Below, piece by piece: positions 42,942 through 51,716 of a stretch of DNA of 64,000 bases (position 1 is its first letter; the number at the start of each line of letters is the position of its first letter). Made by a program: the position numbers and the translations under genes. The notes below the pieces were generated by a model, which was not told the DNA's origin, did no database searches, and was given only the letters and a program-made list of their open reading frames with translations. Origin of the DNA: an uncultured Bacteroides sp. (GTDB taxonomy: Bacteria; Bacteroidota; Bacteroidia; Bacteroidales; Bacteroidaceae); assembly GCA_944321495.1 (NCBI GenBank), contig CALULP010000008.1, forward strand, positions 1-64,000, given 5' to 3'.

Positions 42942-43862
42942 ATGAAAAAACAACTGATACCGATTTTCGTGCTGTCTGCCCTGTTGGCAGGCTGCTCTGC
43001 CGGAGAAGAAACGGGCAACGCCCTTACCGATGACGCCCCCGTACCCATCCTGTTGGGCTCCGGCTTGTCGATGGACGCCTCTACGAAAGCGCCGATTACC
43101 ACGGGCACCTCATTCGAGGCAGGCATCGCCGGATGGGAAACCAAAAGGACACCGGCCTACACCGCAGCACCCACCTGGGGCGGCGGCGACGTGACTATCA
43201 ATGCCACGGCTTCTACTACCCCTACGGCTGTGACGTGGAACCCGCAGCAATATTACCATGCCGACGAGGATGTGGAGACCTACATGATAGCCTGGCATCC
43301 CGCCGGTACCTGGAATGCGGCCGGCAATACCGTTACCTTCCCGAATACGGACGGCTCGGTAGATGTACTTTGGGCAAGCCCGATATCCGGCACCAAGGCG
43401 GATAAGGACGAACCGCAAAATCTTGATTTCGAGCACCTTACCGCGCAGCTCAACTTCCAAGTAGTGGCAGGCACAGGCCTGGCAGCGGGGACTACCGTGC
43501 AGGAAATCGCCGTGCAAGACGTACAGGTTCCTACGGGACTGAAGATAGAAAACGGTACGCTGATAGCCGGCGCGGCAGCCAACTACGCGGCCCTTACGGG
43601 AGGAAGTGCTGTCATCGGTTCTACAGCTGCCGCCGTAGGCAGTCCCCTGATGATTGTCCCTACGGGTCGCAACACCCTTACCGTCAGCGTAAAGACCAGC
43701 GGCAGCGCCGCTCCTTTGACGGGGACGGTGACCCTGACCGAGAACATGCAGGCAGGCATGGCATACACCATCACTCTCACCTTTACCCAGGCCGCGATAG
43801 ACGTGACCTCCACGGTGGCTGAATGGACTACGGTACCGGGAGGTGAAGGGACCATCAAATAA
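42942..43862 (+). CDS. Fimbrillin-family lipoprotein 2
   Basis: A 306-aa paralogue of its neighbours: lipobox LAGC, DAPVPILLGSGLSMDASTKAPI (TKA processing motif), FEAGIAGWET, QYYHADEDVETYMIAWHPAGTWN, LDFEHLTAQLNFQV and the C-terminal YTITLTFTQAAIDVTSTVAEW. It lies 22 bp after the first fimbrillin. Tandem duplication with the next gene is likely from the shared QYYHAD signature. Shaft or accessory subunit; the order of polymerisation is unknown. Confidence 0.83.
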   Translation: MKKQLIPIFVLSALLAGCSAGEETGNALTDDAPVPILLGSGLSMDASTKAPITTGTSFEAGIAGWETKRTPAYTAAPTWGGGDVTINATASTTPTAVTWNPQQYYHADEDVETYMIAWHPAGTWNAAGNTVTFPNTDGSVDVLWASPISGTKADKDEPQNLDFEHLTAQLNFQVVAGTGLAAGTTVQEIAVQDVQVPTGLKIENGTLIAGAAANYAALTGGSAVIGSTAAAVGSPLMIVPTGRNTLTVSVKTSGSAAPLTGTVTLTENMQAGMAYTITLTFTQAAIDVTSTVAEWTTVPGGEGTIK

Positions 43863-43894
43863 CCATAGAACAACCTCATAAGGAATGCAGCGAT

Positions 43895-44806
43895 ATGAAA
43901 AAGATACATCAATTTACTCTTTCTTTCCTCGTCTTGGCGTTGCCTCTCCTGCTGGCTTCGTGCGGCAGCGACGAGGGACAGCCGGACGTGGTAGGCGATG
44001 AGCCTGTACCTATCGTGCTGAGCGCCGGGGTGCCCGCCACCAAGGCAGTGGTCAACACGGGCGATGTATTCAGCGCAGGCATTGCGGGCTGGGAAACGGA
44101 TGCCGCCGCCCCCGACTATGCCGCTGCTGCCGACTGGCTGGAAGCGGTGCAGATTACGGCAGGCACAACGGCACAGCCTGTGGTGCTCGACCCTCCGCAG
44201 TATTATCATGCCGACCGCGACGTAAAGACCTATATACGTGCCTGGCATCCCGCAGGCACACTGGCAGGCGGGAAGGTGGCGTTTGCCAATGCCGACGGCA
44301 CGGTGGACGCCTTACTGGCCGCCGGGGTGTCGGGTTCCAAATACGATGCGGCTGCCAAGCAACTCCGCTTTGAGCACCCCACCACGCAGCTGAAGTTCCG
44401 GGTGGTGGCAGGCGAGGGACTGGACGCCGGCACACAGCTCCGCAGCATCACCCTGAAAGGGGTTGAACTGCCCACGGGCTTCGACCTGGCTACCGACGCC
44501 GTGACGTATGCCGCTGCCGCCGACCTGGCTGTGCCCGGCATAGACGGCACGCAGGTGATTGGCGCCACGGCAACCGCTGCCGGACAGCCGGTAATGGTGC
44601 GCCCCGTGGCAGGCAACCGGGTGACGCTGGACGTGTCGACCTCGACGGCGGACTTCCCGGGCGTGGTGGCAACCATTGACGGCGATGCCGACTTTGTGCC
44701 CGGCAAGGCATACACCATCACCTTGACTTTCCGCCAGAGCGAAGTGGCCTTGACCGCAACAGTCACCCCGTGGGAAGCAGGCACCGGCTCGGGTGGCATA
44801 GAGTAG
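43895..44806 (+). CDS. Fimbrillin-family lipoprotein 3
   Basis: A 303-aa paralogue: lipobox LASC, DEPVPIVLSAGVPATKAVV (TKA motif), FSAGIAGWET, QYYHADRDVKTYIRAWHPAGTLAGG, LRFEHPTTQLKFRVV and the C-terminal YTITLTFRQSEVALTATVTPW. It is closest to fimbrillin 2 by signature. Start preceded by a short spacer (32 bp). Confidence 0.83.
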   Translation: MKKIHQFTLSFLVLALPLLLASCGSDEGQPDVVGDEPVPIVLSAGVPATKAVVNTGDVFSAGIAGWETDAAAPDYAAAADWLEAVQITAGTTAQPVVLDPPQYYHADRDVKTYIRAWHPAGTLAGGKVAFANADGTVDALLAAGVSGSKYDAAAKQLRFEHPTTQLKFRVVAGEGLDAGTQLRSITLKGVELPTGFDLATDAVTYAAAADLAVPGIDGTQVIGATATAAGQPVMVRPVAGNRVTLDVSTSTADFPGVVATIDGDADFVPGKAYTITLTFRQSEVALTATVTPWEAGTGSGGIE

Positions 44807-44871
44807 GGCAAGATACCCCTTATGAAATCAAAAACATTAAATATAAATTAATCACTCAAACTTAAAGACTT

Positions 44872-45897
44872 ATGAAAAAGTATTTATTTGTAGCCTTAGC
44901 AGCCGCCGCGCTGGCAGGCTGTTCCAATGACGAATGGGTAGATAACGGTACCCCGCAAGGCGGAGAGGACAAGGTGCCTATTTTGATGAGTGCCGGGCTG
45001 AACGTTTCAGTCGATACGAAAGCGGCAGTGACGGGAGATGCGTTCGCCAATGGCCAAGCAGAAAGCGACTTATTTAACATGGTTGCCTTTACCGGAGCGG
45101 ATCCTTCTAATAGCAATGCTTATGAATGGGATGGTTCATCTGGTTCTACACCTGTGCTCCCGGTAGATGCAACGGTTGAAGGAAGTACCCAAATCTTCCA
45201 TTTGAACCCTGCCCAGTATTATCCTTCCGACGACGATACGAAACTGTATTTCTTCGCCTATGCTCCGGTAGCTACTGGCTGGAACTATAAAAATACAGGT
45301 ACACCGACAGCCACCATTACCATTACCGGACAGGAAGACATCATGTGGGCAAATGCCACGAATAGCGGAAGCGGATATACCAAAGCCAACAGCGCATCGA
45401 ATCGCCCGAATTTTGCATTTACCCATAAATTGAGGAAATTTGATTTTTATATCATGGCTGCTAATGGTGTAGATCCGGCAGGTGCAAAGGTGGAAAGCGT
45501 AACGATTGGTGGGCAGAACACTTCGGCTTCGCTAAATGTGACTAATGGTACATTGACATTCACGGGCAGCAATGATAAAACTTTGGCTCTCACATCTGGA
45601 ACTGGAGTTGATATAGCCACGTACAGTGCCTCCGGTGATGGTAATCTTGTAGGCAGTATTATGTGCCAACCGACTACTGGCAGCAATAATAATATAGCTA
45701 TAACGGTGAAGTTGAAAGATAGTAATGCAGAATTAAAGGGTACCCTTGATTTAACTTCAATTGCTACAAGCGATGATGCAGGTAAGCAATATAAAGTTAA
45801 GTTAGAGTACACGTTGACCGAAATCTTGGCTACGGCATCCATTACTCCTTGGACGGATGCCAATAATGGTGCTGCAATCACTGTCCCCGTACAATAA
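44872..45897 (+). CDS. Fimbrillin-family lipoprotein 4
   Basis: A 341-aa paralogue with lipobox LAGC, KVPILMSAGLNVSVDTKAAV (TKA motif), QYYPSDDDTKLYFFAYAPV replacing the TYM-AWHPAG signature, FTHKLRKFDFYI and the C-terminal YKVKLEYTLTEILATASITPW. It is more divergent and visibly more AT-rich than fimbrillins 1-3, especially in its second half, and follows a 65-bp AT-rich spacer. It may have a separate ancestry within the locus. Confidence 0.8.
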   Translation: MKKYLFVALAAAALAGCSNDEWVDNGTPQGGEDKVPILMSAGLNVSVDTKAAVTGDAFANGQAESDLFNMVAFTGADPSNSNAYEWDGSSGSTPVLPVDATVEGSTQIFHLNPAQYYPSDDDTKLYFFAYAPVATGWNYKNTGTPTATITITGQEDIMWANATNSGSGYTKANSASNRPNFAFTHKLRKFDFYIMAANGVDPAGAKVESVTIGGQNTSASLNVTNGTLTFTGSNDKTLALTSGTGVDIATYSASGDGNLVGSIMCQPTTGSNNNIAITVKLKDSNAELKGTLDLTSIATSDDAGKQYKVKLEYTLTEILATASITPWTDANNGAAITVPVQ

Positions 45898-45999
45898 CCT
45901 CTTAATCTCTTCCGGGCGGTAGGGAATACTCCCTACTCGTCCGGGAGTAAAGAAAACATGCTTATACCCTTAAATACGAATAAAAACAACCTATTACGA

Positions 46000-47559
46000 A
46001 TGAAGTACAGAATATATATACAGAATGTAGCGGCCATGCTTCTCTTGGCTTCCGCCCCGTTGCTTTTCTTCGGTAGCTGTACAGAAAACGACCTGGTCGT
46101 ATCGGCGGAAGGAGGAGAAGAAAACCAAGTGGCGATAGTGCCCAATGCCGTCGCTTCGGCAAATGACGCAGGAGAGGGAACCACCACTACGCCCACCGGC
46201 CCGATTAATGGCTTGCAGGTGGGCATGGTATTTGGTTTCGAGAGGGGAGATTATAGTGCAGAGGCTGAAGTCTTTATTTATGATGAAGATTTAAATGCCT
46301 CTCTTACGGGATCATGCTTTAAGACAGAAACAAATAATGGCTACAACATAAATTTAAGTCCCCGCCAGTTCTATGCGGCGGATGGTACAAATACCCGGAT
46401 GCGCGGCTGGTATCCGGCAACAGGTTCATGGGATGGGGGAAGCAAGCGTGACGATTATACTCGTACCATTTTATGGGAAAATGTTGATGGAACTCAAGAT
46501 ATCATGGTTTCCAATGAACTGGAAGGCAACAAAACAAATGTAGGAATAAACGGACATACCAAGTTGTTCACGTTTAAGCATAAGCTGACACAATTGCAAC
46601 TTTATGTTTGTGCTGAAAATGAAAATGTCAAGGAACGTTTAGGAACGGTAACTGATATTAAGGTGTTGGAACAACCTACAATATTGCAATACACATCGGG
46701 AAAAGATGGCGATATTTTGGATTCAACCAACGATGGCTTATTAACCAATGAAGGTAGTAAGAGTGATAATGCGGATTACACAGTGCCTTTAGCTAACGGA
46801 GCAACTTCTATCACCCCGGGTATCTATGACGAAAACGATGCAGAAAACAATTACGGTGCAGTCTATGCGGGCAACATCATGCTTTTGCCGGGTGAAGATG
46901 ACGGGCAAGAAGCGGTGCTGTTCTCCGTCGCCACAGAAAAAAGAACCGGGGATGATGCACTGACCAATGAGAACACCCAGGTATTGGATATTACCGGCTT
47001 TGAAGCCGGCAGCGCCTACAAAGTCATCCTCGTGTTGGAAACCAACGACATTTACCTGGTGCCGCAGCCTACACCAACCATATGGATTACGAAGAATATA
47101 GAAGTGGACTTGGGTGAAAGCGACAAGGGCTATCCTTATGTGGAAAGCGAACGCTACATCGTGTCGCGCGATTACTTCGGCTCGGCGGATTTTAGCGACG
47201 TATCGGGCATTAAAACCATCCGCATCAATGAGAAATGGACTTCCAATGACGATTGCAGGAATGACGAGGCCAGCGTGCCCGCTATTCTGGAAGTGGGTCC
47301 CCTGTTGGGCGAGGGAGGAGAGGCTACAGCAGCTAACTTAGAGGCCGCCAAAGGGCAATGCCCCGCAGGCTGGCGCCTCCCCACGAAAGCGGAACTCTTG
47401 CTCATCCGGGAGGTTCAGGCAAAGGATGCCGATGCCTTGGGCGACCGTGCATTGGACGGCAGCTACTGGACGGTGGACGGCTCTACGGTGGACGTCGCCA
47501 CAGGGGTAGTTACAGGAAATGCTTCGACGGGCAACGTGCGCTGCGTGCGTGACATTTAA
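46000..47559 (+). CDS. Fimbrillin-like lipoprotein 5 with C-terminal WRLPT/CVRD module
   Basis: A 519-aa lipoprotein (lipobox FGSC). Residues up to ~345 are fimbrillin-like (QFYAADGTNTRMRGWYPATGSWDGG, FTFKHKLTQLQLYV, YKVILVLETNDIYLVPQP). The last ~150 residues form a different domain, with CPAGWRLPTKAELLLIREV near residue 450 and a terminal GNVRCVRDI, resembling the Fibrobacter-major-paralogue/DUF1566 type. Unlike fimbrillins 1-4 it lacks the TKA motif near the N-terminus, so maturation may differ. Tip or adhesive subunit is inferred. An ATG 42 bp upstream is possible, but the signal peptide starts here. Confidence 0.75.
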   Translation: MKYRIYIQNVAAMLLLASAPLLFFGSCTENDLVVSAEGGEENQVAIVPNAVASANDAGEGTTTTPTGPINGLQVGMVFGFERGDYSAEAEVFIYDEDLNASLTGSCFKTETNNGYNINLSPRQFYAADGTNTRMRGWYPATGSWDGGSKRDDYTRTILWENVDGTQDIMVSNELEGNKTNVGINGHTKLFTFKHKLTQLQLYVCAENENVKERLGTVTDIKVLEQPTILQYTSGKDGDILDSTNDGLLTNEGSKSDNADYTVPLANGATSITPGIYDENDAENNYGAVYAGNIMLLPGEDDGQEAVLFSVATEKRTGDDALTNENTQVLDITGFEAGSAYKVILVLETNDIYLVPQPTPTIWITKNIEVDLGESDKGYPYVESERYIVSRDYFGSADFSDVSGIKTIRINEKWTSNDDCRNDEASVPAILEVGPLLGEGGEATAANLEAAKGQCPAGWRLPTKAELLLIREVQAKDADALGDRALDGSYWTVDGSTVDVATGVVTGNASTGNVRCVRDI

Positions 47560-47580
47560 ATAACGAAATGCAAAGAAGAT

Positions 47581-49053
47581 ATGACAAGCAAGAAATTACA
47601 GAATAGGTTAGCCTCCTGGGGCTGCCTGGCAGGGATGCTGGGAGTGCTGCTGTTGTCCGGCTGTACCGACGAGTGGGCGGAAAGCGGCACGCAGGGACTC
47701 AACGTTTCCGGTGCAGGGCAAATAGTCTTGGTGCCCGACGAGGCACGCAACGTGACGGTGGCCACCAAAGCAACCGCAGCGTGGGAGGAAACAAAGATAT
47801 ATAACGTGTGGGTCATTGAGTTTGATGTAAATGGGAACACTGTGGCGTGCAACCAGATTCTGAATACGAATATCGAAGCTGCCACCAACGGCTCCTCCAT
47901 CATTGCCTTGACCAAGAACGCAGAGACTACGGAAGCCTATTTCATTGCCAATACCATTGCCTCGTTCTCAAAGGAGAGTACCAAGGCAGCTGTACAGGCA
48001 GAGGCACTGGCAAACAACACGAAATCAGAAAACGGCTTTGCCTATTCGCAAGGCGGAACAAACTACATCCCCATGTTCGGCATCTGGAAAGGTGCGGCCA
48101 CCGATAAAATCAGCGAAGTCGAGATGTACCGTACGCTTGCCAAGGTCTCTTTTGAGGTAAAGGCCGATTTGCCCCAAGGGCAGGCGTTTGCCCTGCAAAG
48201 TTTGCAAGTGAGGCAGGTGCCCAACACGTTGCAGTATTACCGCGACCCGGGCGAGGCAGCACCAGGAGAAACAGGCGGAGTAGCGGCTTATCCTGCCTTG
48301 TCGGAAAGCAATGTATTCGATTACGAAATCAACGAATTCAAAACTGAGGATATCGTGGGAACTTGGGATGCGCAATGGATGACCAGCTCGGCACAAGACG
48401 CCCAGACGGATAACACTTGGGCTACGGTGTTAGGGGACGGAACATCATCCGTCAAGCAACTGTGGTATCTGCCCGAGAGCGCGCAAGGAGTGACCACCTC
48501 CACTACTGCCGAGAACCAGAAAGAACCCGACGGGCAAAACGTCAGCCCCTACAGCACTTACGTGGAAATAAAAGGATTCTACAAGATAGACGCATTGGTC
48601 AACTCGGTGACCTATCGGGTGTACCTGGGCGAGAACAACAGCAACAACTTCAACATCCTGCGCAACACCCACTATACCGTCATTGCCACCGTGAAGGGGC
48701 AGAACGAAATCGATGTCCGCGTCAACGAAATAGAACCTGAAAACTACCTGGACTATACCGACAACGGACGGCCGTGGTTTGTCATGGGTGACGGCATAGA
48801 AAATGCTTCCGGAGCAGGTATTACCAGTGTGACTTGTCCTGATGGGTGGCGTGTACCTACGCGCAAGGACCTAATGATGGCATGGGCTTATAAGTTGCAG
48901 CCGGAGAATGGCAGTCTGCAGCCATTCTTATGGACCAATGAAACATGGTCTGGAGGACGATGGTCTGTGGCAATGAGTAATGGAACGGTACAGTTTATGG
49001 CTTCAGCTGATGGTTCCCAGACCTATTTCGTCCGCTGCGTGAAAGATTGGTAA
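47581..49053 (+). CDS. Fimbrillin-like lipoprotein 6 (DUF4906-like) with WRVPT/CVKD module
   Basis: A 490-aa lipoprotein (lipobox LSGC). The N-terminal half (VTVATKATAAWEETKIYNVWVIEFDVNGN) has the TKA-type motif and resembles the large DUF4906/FimD-like tip components. The middle contains YSTYVEIKGFYKIDALVNSVTYRVYLGENNSNNFNILRNTHYTVIATVKG. The C-terminus has CPDGWRVPTRKDLMMAWAYKL near residue 420 and ends FVRCVKDW, the same module as its neighbours. A tip adhesin role is inferred from size, order and module. Confidence 0.75.
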   Translation: MTSKKLQNRLASWGCLAGMLGVLLLSGCTDEWAESGTQGLNVSGAGQIVLVPDEARNVTVATKATAAWEETKIYNVWVIEFDVNGNTVACNQILNTNIEAATNGSSIIALTKNAETTEAYFIANTIASFSKESTKAAVQAEALANNTKSENGFAYSQGGTNYIPMFGIWKGAATDKISEVEMYRTLAKVSFEVKADLPQGQAFALQSLQVRQVPNTLQYYRDPGEAAPGETGGVAAYPALSESNVFDYEINEFKTEDIVGTWDAQWMTSSAQDAQTDNTWATVLGDGTSSVKQLWYLPESAQGVTTSTTAENQKEPDGQNVSPYSTYVEIKGFYKIDALVNSVTYRVYLGENNSNNFNILRNTHYTVIATVKGQNEIDVRVNEIEPENYLDYTDNGRPWFVMGDGIENASGAGITSVTCPDGWRVPTRKDLMMAWAYKLQPENGSLQPFLWTNETWSGGRWSVAMSNGTVQFMASADGSQTYFVRCVKDW

Positions 49054-49078
49054 ATAGCATAATGAAAAGGGACTGTTT

Positions 49079-49876
49079 ATGAAAAAGCAAATAGCAATCA
49101 TCGGCGTGTTGTGCTTGTCAGCAACAGCTGGACTGAAGGCACAGGAAGGTTTCCGTTACCCCTATATTTACAACGGGAACACTAACATCATCGTTTCCCG
49201 CGACAGCCAAGGCGGCGTAAAGGAAGGCAATATCCGTGATGTAGCAAAGGATCCGTGGGTCACCGTAAAAACGACATCTAATCCTGACCCGGACACACAG
49301 AATGAAACGCCTACCATCACCTACGTTACCCCTATCCACACAGAGACAGATGCTGAGAACTGTGTCGCCTCCATTTTTGAAGTGGGCAAAGTGCCCGGCG
49401 ATGAAGGCGCATTGGTGGCCCGGCCGGCGGTGACATCCAGCCAGTATTGCGCACGGGAATATGGCACGAATGAAGAAGCGTGGCGCATGCCTACCCAGCG
49501 GGAGTTGATGCTGATTTACGTGATGAATGACCAGCTGGACTCGCCGCTTAAATCAGAGCAAGACCCGGCAGTCAAGGATTATTATAGCAAGCATCAAGAA
49601 GAGTTCTCCGATACCGAAAAGATAGATGCCGATGGCAATGCCTTGAATACATTCTACTGGTCGGCCACCCGTTATACACCGGACGGAGATGTCATGGGTG
49701 ATGCCTGGAGCGTTTGTTTTTCCTCGCCGAAGCAGGCAACCAAGAGCGGGCAGACTACCGGCTATGCCAAGGCTACGCTGAACTTTGTCCGTTGCGTGCG
49801 GGACATAAAGGAAGAAGGCGGCAAGCTTTATGCCGCAGATAAAGAAGGCAACTTTACCATTGAAGTTGGGGAGTGA
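49079..49876 (+). CDS. Secreted DUF1566-like protein closing the fimbrial operon
   Basis: A 265-aa protein with a signal peptidase I-type signal (cleavage after LKA-Q), so unlike the preceding genes it is not a lipoprotein. Almost all of the mature protein is the module seen at the C-termini of the two previous gene products: AWRMPTQRELMLIYVMND near 137, TFYWSATRYTPDG near 188, and NFVRCVRDI near 242, followed by a short acidic tail. It may be a soluble or fimbria-associated adhesin or sugar-binding protein. Family function is unknown. Confidence 0.72.
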   Translation: MKKQIAIIGVLCLSATAGLKAQEGFRYPYIYNGNTNIIVSRDSQGGVKEGNIRDVAKDPWVTVKTTSNPDPDTQNETPTITYVTPIHTETDAENCVASIFEVGKVPGDEGALVARPAVTSSQYCAREYGTNEEAWRMPTQRELMLIYVMNDQLDSPLKSEQDPAVKDYYSKHQEEFSDTEKIDADGNALNTFYWSATRYTPDGDVMGDAWSVCFSSPKQATKSGQTTGYAKATLNFVRCVRDIKEEGGKLYAADKEGNFTIEVGE

Positions 49877-49975
49877 CCTCTTCCCCTAACTATTTCCCAA
49901 AACACGGAGAACAACCCTTTCGTGTTTACATGTGGTGGGAAAGCGTTCCCCCCGTTTGTTTGTTTTGTTTGCGAA

Positions 49976-50003
49976 GGCCGTGCAGTGATGCACGGTCTTT
50001 TTT
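49976..50003 (+). terminator. Terminator of the fimbrial operon
   Basis: GGCCGTGCA/TGCACGGTC around loop GTGA is followed by six Ts. It lies in the 474-bp gene-free stretch 49877-50350, about 100 bp after the last fimbrial gene. The rest of that stretch shows a TTTTGCC/GGCAAAA inverted repeat near 50100 and the promoter at 50216-50223. Confidence 0.75.
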
Positions 50004-50215
50004 CATGCCGGGGACGGCATAAGCTGCGACAGGAAGACCGGAACAGCTGCACATTGTCAAGAATCATTAATCTGCCGACCAATTGGCCATTTTTGCCGAC
50101 GAATGGCAAAAGAGGACACAAATCCCCCTGTAAAGGGCGTTTGCGGACTACTCAATTAATACAAAACATAGTTAAAAAAGGAATTTCACACTCTATTTAT
50201 ATGAAAGAAAAGAAT

Positions 50216-50223
50216 TACTTTTG
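50216..50223 (+). promoter_or_regulatory. Promoter -7 box of the RND efflux operon
   Basis: TACTTTTG, a TAnnTTTG match, 128 bp before the adaptor start codon, giving a ~120-nt leader. Confidence 0.45.
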
Positions 50224-50350
50224 CAGGCGAAAACTATACAATCGCTTTTAGTTTTCTGCCGACAGCGGACGCCGTACCTGCGGAAGGCGCGACGCCATTT
50301 TCTGCCTAATGAAAGAAAAACAATAATAGACAGTGATTAATTTTGAGAGT

Positions 50351-51526
50351 ATGAAGAGTAGATTCTTTTTGATGTCGTGTTGCCTGGTTGCACTTTGCAG
50401 CTGCGGCCAAGGCAACCAAGGGACAGGGGCTGCGCCTGAGTACGCAGTAATCGAAGCCCAAACCACCACAGCCAATTTGAAGAACAGCTACCCTGCCACC
50501 ATCCGTGGTAAGCAGGATGTGGAAATCCGCCCCATGGTGAGCGGGTTCATCACCCAATTGCATGTGGACGAAGGCTCAACAGTGAAGAAAGGACAAGTGT
50601 TGTTTACCATTGACCAAGTGCAATACCTGGCAGCCGTAAAGACGGCAGAAGCAGCCGTAGAAACTGCCAAAGCAGCCTTGCAGACCCAAGAACTGACTAC
50701 CCAGAACAACCGCGAGCTGAACAAGCGCGGCATCGTGAGCGACTACCAGCTGAGTACTTCCGAAAACCAGTTGGCACAGGCCAAGGCCTCGCTGGCACAG
50801 GCAGAAGCTTCGCTGGTGAACGCCAAGCGCAACCTGGAATACACCGAGGTGACCAGCCCCAGCGACGGCATCGTGGGCGAGATTCCTTACCGCATCGGTA
50901 GCCTGGTTAGCCCGTCGATGGCTACACCTATGACCACCGTGGCCGACAACTCGGAAATGTTTGCCTACTTCTCGATGACTGAGCGCCAATTGCTCTCCAT
51001 GGTGCGCGAGGGAGGCACAACGAAGGAAATCCTTGCCAAGTTGCCTTCCATCCAGCTGCAACTGATTGACGGCAGCATCTACCCCGACTCGGGACGGGTG
51101 GCTACCATCAGCGGCGTCATCGACCCCACCACGGGTTCGGTAAGCATGCGCGCGCTGTTCCCCAACAGCCACAACATCCTGCGCAGCAACAGCACGGGCA
51201 ACGTCATCTTCCCCAACCCCATGCAAAGCGTGATCATGATTCCGCAGTCGGCTACCACCGAAATACAGGACAAGCGTTTCGTCTATGTAGTGCAGGCCGA
51301 CAACACGGTGAAGAACACCGAAGTGAAGACTTTCACCTTGGATGACGGAAAGAACTTCTTCGTGACAGCCGGATTGAAACAGGGCGACAAAATAGTAATT
51401 GAAGGCGTACAGGCCTTGAGCGACGGACAGGCCATCACCCCCATCACTCCTGCCGAGAAGGAAGCCGCCTACCAGAAAGCCTTGCAAGACCAACGCGACG
51501 GCAACATTCAAACCGCATTCCAATAA
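50351..51526 (+). CDS. RND efflux periplasmic adaptor (AcrA/MexA family)
   Basis: A 391-aa lipoprotein (lipobox LCSC, Cys18) linking the inner-membrane pump to the outer-membrane channel. The order is the usual one: barrel-sandwich strand YPATIRGKQDVEIRPMVSGFITQLHVDEGSTVKKGQ, an alpha-hairpin (residues about 95-150, Ala/Gln-rich heptads), the lipoyl return SPSDGIVGEIPYRIGSLV, then a beta-barrel and the membrane-proximal domain ending FFVTAGLKQGDKIVIEGVQAL. The ATG at 50351 is preferred over an upstream GTG. The permease gene follows after 190 bp of repeats. Confidence 0.93.
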   Translation: MKSRFFLMSCCLVALCSCGQGNQGTGAAPEYAVIEAQTTTANLKNSYPATIRGKQDVEIRPMVSGFITQLHVDEGSTVKKGQVLFTIDQVQYLAAVKTAEAAVETAKAALQTQELTTQNNRELNKRGIVSDYQLSTSENQLAQAKASLAQAEASLVNAKRNLEYTEVTSPSDGIVGEIPYRIGSLVSPSMATPMTTVADNSEMFAYFSMTERQLLSMVREGGTTKEILAKLPSIQLQLIDGSIYPDSGRVATISGVIDPTTGSVSMRALFPNSHNILRSNSTGNVIFPNPMQSVIMIPQSATTEIQDKRFVYVVQADNTVKNTEVKTFTLDDGKNFFVTAGLKQGDKIVIEGVQALSDGQAITPITPAEKEAAYQKALQDQRDGNIQTAFQ

Positions 51527-51716
51527 TGTAACAGTTGACAAGTTAATAAGTTTACAAGTTAATGAGTTTATGAGCCAACAAGGCAACGAGAGGGAGCAGA
51601 CAAGTTGCAAACTGACGAAAAAATATCCTTGTACCCTCGTAACTTTGTTCCCTTGTACGCTCGTAACCTTGTAACCTCTACCCTTGTTCACTTAAGATAT
51701 AAAAGCAAAAGAAAGT

